Source: JBAVVD01 sp049697115
GTDB taxonomy: Bacteria > Acidobacteriota > Aminicenantia > Aminicenantales > UBA4085
Assembly (NCBI GenBank): GCA_049697115.1
Contig: JBAVVD010000095.1
Coordinates: 18,220-82,219, forward strand
Direction: 5' to 3'
DNA: 64,000 nt
A program made the translations under genes and the position numbers. Under the pieces are notes generated by a model. That model was given only the letters and a program-made list of their open reading frames with translations. It did no database searches and was not told where the DNA came from. Every line of letters starts with the position of its first letter. Position 1 is the first letter of the stretch. Positions 9,645 to 17,972 of the stretch are shown here, piece after piece.

Positions 9645-10561
9645 TGTCTCAAAAGCATCACATTTGCGTGTGCATCTGCACATACAAAAGGCCTAAACAG
9701 CTCGATCGCTTGCTGTGGAAACTGGAAAAACAGGAAACCGGAGGTATTTTTGACTACTCGATCGTCATTGTGGATAACGACAGGTCTGAATCTGCGCGGC
9801 TGACCGTGGAATCCCATGCGGGTCAATCAAATATTGCGATCAGCTATCATGTGGAGCCGCAACAAAACATCGCTTTGGCGAGGAACAGAACCATAGAGAA
9901 TGCCAACGGTGATTTTCTTGGTTTCATTGATGACGATGAGTGGCCGGACTCGAGGTGGCTTTTCAATCTCTTCGGGGCGATCAATCGCTATAAATCGGAC
10001 GGGATTTTGGGCCCGGTCTTACCCTGCTTTGAAAAAGAGCCACCCCAATGGGTATTAAAAGGACGCTTCTTTGATAGACCCGCTCACCCGACAGGACATG
10101 TTCTGGAGTGGAAGAATACACGGACAGGAAATGCGCTGTTAAGAAGAGACATCTTTAAAGATGATCGTGAGTGGTTTCATCCTCGATTTGGCAGAGGAGG
10201 TGAAGACCGCGATTTCTTTAGGAGAAAAATTGGAGAAGGACATGTTTTCGTTTGGTGCGACGAGGCCCCCGTTTTTGAGACGGTGCCGCCGGAACGCTGG
10301 GGACAAAAAGTCCTGATGAAAAGGGCGCTCTTGAGAGGGAAAATGGCCCTCCTTTCCTCAGAATCTGGTCCCCAGAGTATTCTGATCTCGGTGGGAGCCG
10401 TGGCCATTTATTCTGTTTGTTTGCCGCTTCTCTTTGTTCTTAGCCCTATTATCGGTTATGACGTTTTCATGAAATATCTGATCAAGAATTGTGACCACCT
10501 CGGTAAAATATTAGCGTTTCTAAAAATCGATTTGGTGAGAACAAAATACGTCAGTTTATGA
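9644..10561 (+). CDS. GT2-family glycosyltransferase with C-terminal membrane segment
   Basis: A 305-residue GT-A enzyme: ICVCICTYKRPKQLDRLL at the N-terminus, IVIVDNDRSESA for nucleotide binding, GFIDDDEWPD with the metal-binding aspartates, and FGRGGEDRDFFRR as the acceptor/catalytic loop. The C-terminus has a hydrophobic stretch (about 245-275, ILISVGAVAIYSVCLPLLFV) that should anchor it in the inner membrane. It is the only plus-strand gene of this part of the island. It has no strong SD, and the start overlaps the stop of the transposase remnant, so its present promoter is uncertain. Confidence 0.9.
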   Translation: MSQKHHICVCICTYKRPKQLDRLLWKLEKQETGGIFDYSIVIVDNDRSESARLTVESHAGQSNIAISYHVEPQQNIALARNRTIENANGDFLGFIDDDEWPDSRWLFNLFGAINRYKSDGILGPVLPCFEKEPPQWVLKGRFFDRPAHPTGHVLEWKNTRTGNALLRRDIFKDDREWFHPRFGRGGEDRDFFRRKIGEGHVFVWCDEAPVFETVPPERWGQKVLMKRALLRGKMALLSSESGPQSILISVGAVAIYSVCLPLLFVLSPIIGYDVFMKYLIKNCDHLGKILAFLKIDLVRTKYVSL

Positions 10562-10784
10562 CGAGGAGGTGAAAGTGTACGCTAGCCTGCGTAACATGAC
10601 CCTCTACAAATAGAGTCTCTATCCTCCCTGCGAATAATAATGTACATTCCTGGGTGAAGTGCCCCCCAAAACCTTGCCCGATCAGCGACAGGTGCTATAT
10701 GCAAAGTCAAGTGATTTTAAATAGTATTTGAAAGTATCCGTTGGCGGCACGGTGGCGTTCGCGGGCCGCCATAGGAAACGATGC
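10562..10784. other. intergenic, no gene seen
   Basis: Sequence between the glycosyltransferase end and a truncated GT2 remnant. No reading frame with family features, no clear terminator. Confidence 0.3.
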
Positions 10785-10886
10785 TCATGGGCCCCAGGGA
10801 AGGGCGTCCTTCGAGTTTCTCGCATGGTCGCCCTGCAGTTCATATCTCTCGTGATTATATGTCATTATTTGCACGCTGACTTTCAT
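10785..10886 (-). pseudogene. truncated GT2 glycosyltransferase N-terminus
   Basis: A minus-strand ATG opens with MKVSVQIMTYNHERY, the start of a family 2 glycosyltransferase (compare VSVKMITYNHAPFI in the intact gene at 5117-6124). After about 15 residues the match ends in unrelated sequence and a stop, so only the beginning of the gene is left. It lies just downstream of the methyltransferase gene on the same strand. Confidence 0.5.
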
Positions 10887-10951
10887 GCAAGCAACTTTGA
10901 AATCGGGCAAATTGGAGACGAATGGCTCCTCTAGACTCTGTACCCTTGTCT

Positions 10952-12004
10952 TTACTTGTTCGGCGGTTTGCTTTCGATGATTGCCCAATTAGGTTTTCTC
11001 CCGCTGTAAATGCGGGTTGGCTCAAACGGAATGATCGCGGTGAGTTGCAAGCCGGCCATCGCCAGTAAAGCCCGATACTCTGCTTCGGTGCGTTCCCGAC
11101 CACGTGTGAGCAACAGCATGCTCAAATCGCTGCTGACCGTTACTGGAGCATCGACAACACGCTCCGGCATAATCTCCTCAATCAGCAAGAGTGTGCTGTC
11201 ATCTCGCATCGCGGCGCGGCAGTTGCGCAGGATTTGCGCTGCGCGCTCATCATCCCAATCGTGAATGATGTTGGACATGAGATAGAGCGCGCCACCCGGA
11301 GGAACGGTGTCGTGAAAGAAATCTCCAGCTATTGTTTGACAGCGATCCGCCACACCATTTTGGGCGAGATAATGCTGGGCTTCAACCACCACCTTGGGCA
11401 TATCAAAGATAATACCCCGAAGATGGGGATGGGCGCGCAAAATGGCGATGAGCAGCGCGCCATTTCCTCCACCCACATCAACGATGGTGCTGGCCCTAGA
11501 GAAATCATAAGCTGCGACGACGCCCGCTACGCGATCATCAATCCCCCGGCTCAAAAGATCGTTGAAGAGGGCGCCAATGTGAGGATGTTGTGCAAAATAA
11601 TCAAAGAAGGACATCCCAAAGATGTGATCAAAAGCAGGTTCGCCTTTCTGAACGGCGTGGAGCATCCCTTGCGCTGCACGATAGTTCACTTCACCAATAT
11701 AGAGAATTCGGTTACGCATCGAGTCAGGATGATCGGAGCGAAGGAGGTCGCCCAGAGGCGAGAGCCGAAAGCCTCCCTCGTTTTCCTGGACCAGCAAGTT
11801 CAGCACGACCATCATTCGAAGAAACCGATAAAGTGCCTGTGGAGACGCGTTCACTGCCTGGGCCAGCTCGTGTGCTTGTTTGGGGCCATTCGCCAAGTGA
11901 TCGGCAACCCCAAGTTTCACAGCCGTATACAGCACCTGGGTGAGTGAAAATCCGCCAGCCATCTGGCGTAAGGTGTCAGTTAGTGATTCTTGAGTAGAAG
12001 GCAT
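10952..12004 (-). CDS. O-methyltransferase (plant-type/hydroxyneurosporene-like, dimerisation domain)
   Basis: A 350-residue class I SAM methyltransferase of the O-methyltransferase family that includes acetylserotonin and hydroxyneurosporene enzymes. The N-terminal 100 residues form the winged-helix dimerisation domain (GFSLTQVLYTAVKLGVADHL). SAM binding is at VDVGGGNGALL, with FDMP and GDFF as later SAM-pocket motifs and NIIHDWDDE as the catalytic His region. Such enzymes usually methylate small phenolic or polyketide compounds, so a role in sugar methylation is only possible by context. Start ATG with GGAGA upstream. No obvious partner gene adjacent. Confidence 0.9.
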   Translation of the reverse strand: MPSTQESLTDTLRQMAGGFSLTQVLYTAVKLGVADHLANGPKQAHELAQAVNASPQALYRFLRMMVVLNLLVQENEGGFRLSPLGDLLRSDHPDSMRNRILYIGEVNYRAAQGMLHAVQKGEPAFDHIFGMSFFDYFAQHPHIGALFNDLLSRGIDDRVAGVVAAYDFSRASTIVDVGGGNGALLIAILRAHPHLRGIIFDMPKVVVEAQHYLAQNGVADRCQTIAGDFFHDTVPPGGALYLMSNIIHDWDDERAAQILRNCRAAMRDDSTLLLIEEIMPERVVDAPVTVSSDLSMLLLTRGRERTEAEYRALLAMAGLQLTAIIPFEPTRIYSGRKPNWAIIESKPPNK

Positions 12005-12082
12005 CGTTTTGTCTCCGGTTAGATAGTTTTATCTTGGCAAAATAGAGGCATGAGCAGCACAACTCCTTTTTCATCCGACCTC

Positions 12083-12420
12083 CTATAAAACCGACCGAGG
12101 TGAAGCTAGTCCGCACATGTCTTCACTCGTGTAAGATAACAGTCTCTCTCTAACTTCCTGCCCATGCTCAACCACAAAGCGAATGATCCGACAAATTTTG
12201 CCGACCTCTTCTGACCCGACCGCTGTGCCCGTGGGTAGGGACATCACACCTTGCACCAGCTTTTCCGTTTCAGACAGCATGAGCCCTGCATGGGGAAAAT
12301 AGGAACGATAAGGCTCCATATGATGATAAGCTGGATAAAAGTAGCGCCGGGCCAGGACGTTTTCAGCATGCAGAACTTGAACTAGTCGAGTTCGAGAGCT
12401 CTTAAGTATACAAATTCCAA
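12083..12420 (-). pseudogene. DegT/DnrJ aminotransferase C-terminal fragment
   Basis: The frame reads RLVQVLHAENVLARRYFYP, then MEPYRSYFP, LMLSETEKLVQGVMSLPTGT and KICRIIRFVV, the last 105 residues of a DegT-family sugar aminotransferase. The entire PLP domain with its lysine is missing and an in-frame stop lies just upstream, so it cannot work. It shares the YFYP and LP(T/I) motifs with the intact gene at 7800-8927 but is not a copy of it. It marks a recombination breakpoint between the methyltransferase and the acyltransferase genes. Confidence 0.75.
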
Positions 12421-12505
12421 TTTATTACCTCCTCGCATGCTTGCATTCGTCTCATTCAGACGGATCGTGGAACAAGCTCTTCGCCATGATCCGCATGTAG
12501 CCTTA

Positions 12506-13411
12506 TTATCCCATTTCGCCACTCCTATATGCCGGAAAGTAATCTGTCCTGGGAATAGCCTTTGCATCCACAAGTGCTGTGTATTTTGCCTGATCAAAAA
12601 CCCTCCCGCACAAATAGGCCGTTCGAGTTCCAGTAGACCATCCGCGCTTGAATTGGCTCAAGCCATCCGTCCTGTCATTTTGAACACCGGAGGTTCCGCC
12701 CCAATCGAGCCACCGGACTTTGCCAGAGAAGTACTGGAGGTTGGACCAGTACAGTGCATACGATACCCCCAATTTGTGACCGACTTCGCTGGCCCCCATC
12801 AGGTGACCATAGGCCACTTCCCCTTGCACAAAGCAAAGGGCTGTCCCAATTGTCGTGTTCTGATGGAAGGCGCGGAACATTACGAGTCCCGGAATACTAA
12901 GTTGCTTGAGAAAAGCCGCTCTCGAAAACGTCCTGAGTCCCCTGACGTTATGTCTGTCAGTCAAAGTAGCGTAAAGGGCCGTCCATTCGTCAATGTGCTG
13001 CCTTGGGTCCTCACACGTTTCTGTACGAATAATCTCTAACGCTTTTCGACTGTAATAGCGATGATGCCGGGAGACAATCTCATTTATGGGACGATGAAGG
13101 TCAGCGACATAGTGTTCCTTGAAAGAGATGACGACATCAAAGCAGCGATGCAGACAGGCCTCATCATATTCTCCAAAAGGGTCAGCGACCAGGGCCAGAC
13201 TTACCAGATCGTCTCCTAGACCGTCCAAATCAGCGGCAAGCTGAGACCAGTCCTGACAAGCAAATAAAGGGTAACACCCCATGGCATCACGGTAGGGAAA
13301 CCCCGGTATCGGGCGCTCCAAGATCCACCCCCCGCAACGAGGCAATTCGCGCGGGGTGCCGAACTCGCTCAATGATTCTGCGTATTGAGGGTGCAAGTAT
13401 CCCGTCACCAT
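12506..13411 (-). CDS. FemAB-like / GNAT-fold acyltransferase
   Basis: A 301-residue protein with the pattern of GNAT/FemAB-type acyltransferases found in polysaccharide loci: an N-terminal half-domain, then MFRAFHQNTTIGTALCFVQG and YGHLMGASEVGHKLGVSYALYW, which resemble the acyl-CoA or aminoacyl-tRNA binding core. It probably adds an acyl or aminoacyl group to an amino sugar. Its start overlaps the end of the upstream DegT-like gene by 7 bp, so the two are translationally coupled. No family-specific catalytic residue can be assigned from sequence alone. Confidence 0.7.
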   Translation of the reverse strand: MVTGYLHPQYAESLSEFGTPRELPRCGGWILERPIPGFPYRDAMGCYPLFACQDWSQLAADLDGLGDDLVSLALVADPFGEYDEACLHRCFDVVISFKEHYVADLHRPINEIVSRHHRYYSRKALEIIRTETCEDPRQHIDEWTALYATLTDRHNVRGLRTFSRAAFLKQLSIPGLVMFRAFHQNTTIGTALCFVQGEVAYGHLMGASEVGHKLGVSYALYWSNLQYFSGKVRWLDWGGTSGVQNDRTDGLSQFKRGWSTGTRTAYLCGRVFDQAKYTALVDAKAIPRTDYFPAYRSGEMG

Positions 13412-14436
13412 TCCAGTGCCTCTGCAACCAGCCGAGCCATCCGCTCCATATCGTCGCCATCATATCTTTGGTCACAGGGTAAGGTCATGATCTCGGATGC
13501 CAGCTTATGACTGTCGCTGTACTCTTCGGGAACCACTCCCTGAATTGACCAATGAACAGGAGGATAGATCTCGTGGGCAAATAACGCTTGCCTGACTTTA
13601 TCACGTTCTTTCGTGCGGATCGGAAATCCAAGCGGAACGATCTGATCAGGTAGACAGGGAAAGAGTGCCAAGCTGCCCAATTTGTCAGCCAGGGCCTGAT
13701 AGTTGTCCACTCGCCTCTGGGTGATCGTCGAGTAGTCAAAGCTATTCAGCAATAGCATCTTGGAGAGTTCGCTCATAGCGAAGGGTCCGATGGGAGAATT
13801 CGGCTCAGTCTTTTGAAACAGTTCAAACCACTTCCGTGTTCCTCCATGAACATCGAATTCCCTTCGTAAGAGAGAGGCTAAAAAGGCACTCAGCCACCAC
13901 TCTGGGGACGGGGTTTCAAAATCAACACCTTGAAAATGGATATCACGATTGATACGCAGAATCCCACCATCCGGTACGCCTACAAACTTTCGAGGACTGA
14001 ACAGGACGAAATCGGAAAACTGGCCCACATTTCCGGATAGAAGGGCCTGGCCTGCGTCTTCCAAAACCCAGGCCCCACGCTCTCTTGCTTGAACCGCACA
14101 TGTTGAATCGCAGCTAAAACCAAAATAATCTATCAATATCACCAGGTCGCCTTGCTGCACCTGGTTAAGCCAATCAAACGAGGGAATCGCCAAATCACAG
14201 TTGACCTGATAGAATCTTACACTTGTCATACTGTTTTTGGCGGCATCCAGTATTGTATGACACAAGTACGACGGGCACCAGACTTGTTGAGGGGATAGCT
14301 GATACACCAGAAGCCAAATGCCGGATCGCGCATTGACCAGGTAAATGCTTCGGTTGGATAGAAAGGGCGGCGTGCTTGCGTCCGAGTCCGGCGTTGCTTG
14401 TAGGCCGAACATGCCGCCGATGATTTTTGTCGTCAT
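13405..14436 (-). CDS. divergent DegT-like PLP aminotransferase
   Basis: A 343-residue fold-type I PLP protein. VLEDAGQALLSG carries the PLP-nitrogen Asp, and FVLFSPRKFVGVPDGGIL carries a lysine at the Schiff-base position (SPRK), with the GG after it as in DegT proteins. The N-terminal region (WCPSYLCHTILDAA) resembles the substrate pocket. It is shorter and more divergent than the gene at 7800-8927. Coupled by ATGA overlap to the GT32-like gene upstream and by a 7-bp overlap to the acyltransferase downstream. The trio may make and attach an amino-acylated sugar. Confidence 0.75.
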   Translation of the reverse strand: MTTKIIGGMFGLQATPDSDASTPPFLSNRSIYLVNARSGIWLLVYQLSPQQVWCPSYLCHTILDAAKNSMTSVRFYQVNCDLAIPSFDWLNQVQQGDLVILIDYFGFSCDSTCAVQARERGAWVLEDAGQALLSGNVGQFSDFVLFSPRKFVGVPDGGILRINRDIHFQGVDFETPSPEWWLSAFLASLLRREFDVHGGTRKWFELFQKTEPNSPIGPFAMSELSKMLLLNSFDYSTITQRRVDNYQALADKLGSLALFPCLPDQIVPLGFPIRTKERDKVRQALFAHEIYPPVHWSIQGVVPEEYSDSHKLASEIMTLPCDQRYDGDDMERMARLVAEALEW

Positions 14437-15245
14437 GCCTTTTTCTTGAATTCCAAGGACCGACTCTCCCCGAGTCTCAGACTCTCTTTAAGCAACCTTT
14501 CTCTAGTCCACGATATCCACGCAGCGGCCAATCGCCTTCCCAAGATACCCTTGCGCTTGCGCCAAGTCCCCTCCATTAGATGAACACCATATTCCCCAAA
14601 GCGTCTCCATTTGGTAGGATCGCAGACATTTTTGGGAAAGAGCACTTTTATCTGGTTGGCAGCATCCGGATACTCTGCCATCGTCCTCGAAACTAATCCG
14701 GGCCCGGTTGTACAGAAGCCATAAAAATTTTTTCGATACATTCTTGGAATCGATCTCATCATTGCTTGCGCCCACTTCGGGCTCTTCTGCGCTCTCACGC
14801 AATTTTTAATGATCGCATCGATAAAGGGGTGCCCTGCCGCTGCGCCAAACGCATAGTTACCAATTTCCCAGTCCATCCCATACTGCTGGCGCAAGAACTT
14901 ATATATCGTTAACTCTTCGAAGGGAAATACGCAACCGAAGTCCGATAGATCCGCCAGACTAGACGCCAGGAACACATCAAGGTCGAGGTAAAACCCACCG
15001 AAGTGATAAACCGCCAAATACCGGAAGAAATCGTACCGCTGGATATGAACGTGAAACGAATCGAATACGCTCCGGTATTCCGGAAAATGCATATCGATGA
15101 ATTCTTCAACTTGCGTATCATCGAAAAACAAGTATTCGAAATCAGGATTGAGTAGTCTTACATTTACGACAGCAGCTTTCGCTTGCAGAGGCAAATCCAG
15201 ACTCTTACCCGTCTGGATGATACGCCTTGGGATTCTTGAATTCAG
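14433..15245 (-). CDS. GT32-like glycosyltransferase (DXD sugar-binding)
   Basis: The core RYDFFRYLAVYHFGGFYLDL with the DLDV metal motif is diagnostic of the Gly_transf_sug/GT32 family (Och1-like, capsule and LPS transferases). The usual N-terminal beta strand IPRRIIQTGKS lies upstream of the first standard start (TTG ending at 15194) and is in frame. The only codon that includes it is a CTG at 15243-15245, seven bases after a strong AAGGGAG and two codons after an in-frame TAA, so I place the start there. ATGA overlap with the following aminotransferase. Length about 270 residues is normal for the family. Confidence 0.8.
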   Translation of the reverse strand: MNSRIPRRIIQTGKSLDLPLQAKAAVVNVRLLNPDFEYLFFDDTQVEEFIDMHFPEYRSVFDSFHVHIQRYDFFRYLAVYHFGGFYLDLDVFLASSLADLSDFGCVFPFEELTIYKFLRQQYGMDWEIGNYAFGAAAGHPFIDAIIKNCVRAQKSPKWAQAMMRSIPRMYRKNFYGFCTTGPGLVSRTMAEYPDAANQIKVLFPKNVCDPTKWRRFGEYGVHLMEGTWRKRKGILGRRLAAAWISWTRERLLKESLRLGESRSLEFKKKA

Positions 15246-15411
15246 AAATTATCTCCCTTTGAGTATCTATCGGCCGGCTGCCAACGCCATTGGCCATTCA
15301 GACAAACAGATCCGCGCATCACGGTCTTCTCCCCGTAAGCCTTCTCAAGGCCCTAGACAGCCGCGCGTCGGATTGCGAGACACGTAAAGTCTCAATCTCG
15401 CGGCTAGGGTA

Positions 15412-15708
15412 TGGGAATTTCCTTTTAGCCTTCGAGTAGGAACGCTCTTCGTTAATCTCGGAATCGATATCTCCCATTACGAGATAATGATATTCGCGGA
15501 CTGGGATCGATGTCAAGTACACGGAAATGACCACGAAGAAGGCCATCCGGCCGCATCATCGGTCCGGACGAACAAGAAATCCCCCTCAATAAAACCCCAT
15601 CCGCTCTTGAAATCACCTGTTAAAAATACTCCCCGCTCTCCTCAGCCGCCATCAAGGCGACCTTGGTGAAGACATGCGACGGAGGCGGCTTCTCGGTCAC
15701 AAATTGCA
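15412..15708 (+). repeat. island repeat, copy C (full) with coding remnant
   Basis: Matches copy B (9097-9396) along its length with scattered substitutions and small indels. On the minus strand the right end reads RLQFVTEKPPPSHVF, two variable residues, VALMAAEESGEYF, stop, the same protein tail as in copy B. Upstream of that tail the sequence (NKNS...) is unrelated to copy B. The three copies roughly bracket the aminotransferase/flippase/GT2 block (A to B) and the methyltransferase to GT32 block (B to C). Confidence 0.8.
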
Positions 15709-15988
15709 AGCGGCTGTTTTTATTGAGGACTGGAGAAGTGAATATAACCGATGCCGGCCTCACAGCTCTCTGGGGGTATATGCCACCGGCATCAGAGGCT
15801 GTTAGGCTTGAAAATGTCACTTTACAGGTGGTATATTAATGGGGGGGTAGGTCATCTTAGCGCCGGTGCTTTGGGCTTTAAGAAGATCTGAGATAAAAAG
15901 TTTGGGCAGACAAATAGCTCCTGAGGAACATGTTCCGGGCGGCCATGAGGGCGGCGGCTAAAAAAGCAGTTAAAAAAAGTATTAAATC
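15709..15988. promoter_or_regulatory. leader of the VanZ-LamG gene with hairpin and perfect palindrome
   Basis: Non-coding region after repeat C. It holds an 8-bp stem (GATGCCGG 15750-15757, CCGGCATC 15786-15793) and a perfect 12-bp palindrome GGAACATGTTCC at 15925-15936, which has the look of a dimeric repressor operator. The spacing GAAC-N2-GTTC differs from the known Gram-positive LexA box (N4). No convincing sigma-70 promoter stands out. Confidence 0.4.
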
Positions 15989-17146
15989 GTGCAAGCACTA
16001 TTGAATGATTACAGGCGCTTCCTTGGGGCCTTTTGTATTGCTATGACGATAGGGCTTCTTTTTGTGGGTCTTTGGCCCTTTGCCTTTTCTCCCAAGAATA
16101 GGGCTTATTGGTTTTCCGATGGAAAGGGCCTGTATTTTGATGGGAAGAAGAGGCACTGGAAGCTTTCGGTCGGAGGCATCGCCTATTCACCTTCTCTAAT
16201 AAGCTCATTGCAAATTCCACCGACGGAAAAGGGCTCATTCACCATCGCGATTCATCTTCAGCCGGCGGAGGAAGTGACTGGAGGAGTCCCCCAGATTCTT
16301 TCTTTGGTGGAGAAATCGGGACATGAAGTGCTGCATCTGGGCCAATGGAAGCAATCCCTGATTGTGCGATGGTTCAGCTCCGAACAAGGGGGGAGAAGGA
16401 AGTTGCGAGAAATAGGCGTCGGCGGGGCGCTATTAAAAGAGAAAGCCCGATGGCTGACAATTGCGTCGGATCAAGCGGGCACGACCATCTATGTGGACGG
16501 TGAAGTAGCGAAGCGTTTTCAAGGGACAGCGTTGCTGGCTAAAGGAAGCTCAATCAGAGGCTATTATGTTGTGTTAGGCAATTCGCCGGAGGCGAAGAGC
16601 CCCTGGACGGGCACTATCATGGCTTTGGCCCTGTACGAACGGTCTTTAAGTGAAGGGAAAGTTTTTGAGAGTTGGAAACGATCAAAAGAGAGTTTCAATG
16701 ATTCGAATATCGCTCATGATGGATTGATATCGGCTTTTAATTTTAAAGAAGGGGAGGGGACGCGTGTTTCTGACCTTTCCGGAAATGGAAACGCCATCGT
16801 GGTTCCGGCGCGTATTGCTTTCAAGAGCAGGATGCTCGAGTGGCCTGATAAAAGGTTCCGATCCAGCGCTTCGATGGTGGAAGACATGGTCGCTAATGTT
16901 TTTGGGTTTGTGCCTTTTGGGTTTGTCTTTTTATTGTGGCTCAGGGGTACAAAGCGATGGAATCGCAGGCGTTCTTATCTATTTGTCATTCTGATAGGAG
17001 GATTGATCGGCCTGGGGATCGAGATGGCGCAGGCTTTCATCCCAGCCCGCGATTCGTCTCTGGCTGATGTCATCTGCAACACGGTGGGCACTATGCTGGG
17101 TGTCATGGGCTTTCATTTCTTCTGCGGTTCCAAATGGGGGCAATAA
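15989..17146 (+). CDS. VanZ-family membrane protein with inserted LamG-like domain
   Basis: A VanZ protein (helix about 12-32; then helices at about 300-320, 328-350 and 360-380 with the family pattern NVFGFVPFGF and GLGIEMAQAFIPARDSSLAD). Between the first and second helices, residues about 35-285 form a concanavalin/LamG-like beta-sandwich: GLYFDGK, SFTIAIHLQP, WLTIASDQAGTTIYVDGEV and GTIMALALYERSLS. Topology puts this lectin-like domain in the periplasm. VanZ proteins have no firm biochemical role; a polysaccharide-binding envelope function is inferred from the lectin fold and the island. The start is a GTG without a good SD, so a few residues are uncertain. Confidence 0.85.
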   Translation: MQALLNDYRRFLGAFCIAMTIGLLFVGLWPFAFSPKNRAYWFSDGKGLYFDGKKRHWKLSVGGIAYSPSLISSLQIPPTEKGSFTIAIHLQPAEEVTGGVPQILSLVEKSGHEVLHLGQWKQSLIVRWFSSEQGGRRKLREIGVGGALLKEKARWLTIASDQAGTTIYVDGEVAKRFQGTALLAKGSSIRGYYVVLGNSPEAKSPWTGTIMALALYERSLSEGKVFESWKRSKESFNDSNIAHDGLISAFNFKEGEGTRVSDLSGNGNAIVVPARIAFKSRMLEWPDKRFRSSASMVEDMVANVFGFVPFGFVFLLWLRGTKRWNRRRSYLFVILIGGLIGLGIEMAQAFIPARDSSLADVICNTVGTMLGVMGFHFFCGSKWGQ

Positions 17147-17217
17147 TAGTTGTCGTACGCTCTTATAAAATCCATTTCCGGCCTCTTTAACTCAGCCATT
17201 GCATGACGGAGGATAAT

Positions 17218-17972
17218 ATGAATAAACGCATCGCGTGCATCCTGTTTTTACTTATAGCGGCGATCCCCACGAAAAAGTGGACCTCGCTTTCATCGCCGAG
17301 GGCTACGCGGCCGAGGATAAAGATAAGTTCAAAACCGACACGGACCGGTTCGCGGGATATCTCTTCGGTATCGAACCCTATAAAAGCGCCCGGGACAAGT
17401 TCAACGTCTATGGCGTATTACGTCCGTCCCCGGAACGGGCGATGGACGAGCCGCGCCAGGGCGTTTACAAGAAAACCGTCCTCAATGCCTCGTTCAACGC
17501 TTTCGACCTCGACCGTTATATGCTCATTGAGAAAGACCACCGGCTGCACGAGATCACAGCCCGGGTGCCGTACGACGCCATCATCGTCCTCGTCAACAGC
17601 AAGCGCTACGGAGGAGGGAGCATTGGCTTCGATTACTGCGTGACCACGGTCGACCATGCCTCAAGCCGACGGGTCTTCGTTCACGAGCTCGGCCATTCCT
17701 TCGCCGGTTTGGCCGATGAGTACTATGCCTCGGAGGTCGCCTACAACGATTTCTATCCCAAGGGGGAACACCCATTCAATCCCATGAAGGAATTTGAGAG
17801 TCACGAACCGGGGAATAAAAAAGATGATCCAATCGGCTTTGAAGCCGCTATTAGAGGCTTATTCAGGGGCTTCGATGGTCTAGAAAGATTGAGTAAATTT
17901 GATAGATATCCAAATCTGACGGTATATCCATTAGCCGTTTTTCGCGATATTTATCCAAAAGGAAAGGTCTAA
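17218..17972 (+). pseudogene. M64-type (IgA peptidase-like) metallopeptidase, internally deleted and chimeric
   Basis: An ATG with GGAGG five bases upstream starts a signal-peptide-like MNKRIACILFLLIAA, but the peptidase core is in another frame from about 17,235 onward. There GDPHEKVDLAFIAEGY, KYGGG-like and FVHELGHSFAGLADEYY (the HExxH zinc site) clearly mark peptidase family M64. The N-terminal M64 domain is missing, and after YNDFYPKGEHPFNP the frame switches to about 60 unrelated residues of lower GC content. So the gene has been cut on both sides and is very probably not functional. Its stop codon lies inside the attC-like hairpin that follows. Confidence 0.7.

Noticed and set aside
11234..11947. 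Long plus-strand open frame opposite the methyltransferase
   Set aside because: It mirrors the well-conserved methyltransferase on the minus strand and has no family features or SD.
15750..15807. Second attC site suggested by GTTAGGC at 15801 and the nearby GATGCCGG/CCGGCATC stem
   Set aside because: No matching R'' box at a fitting distance, and the arms are not symmetrically spaced.
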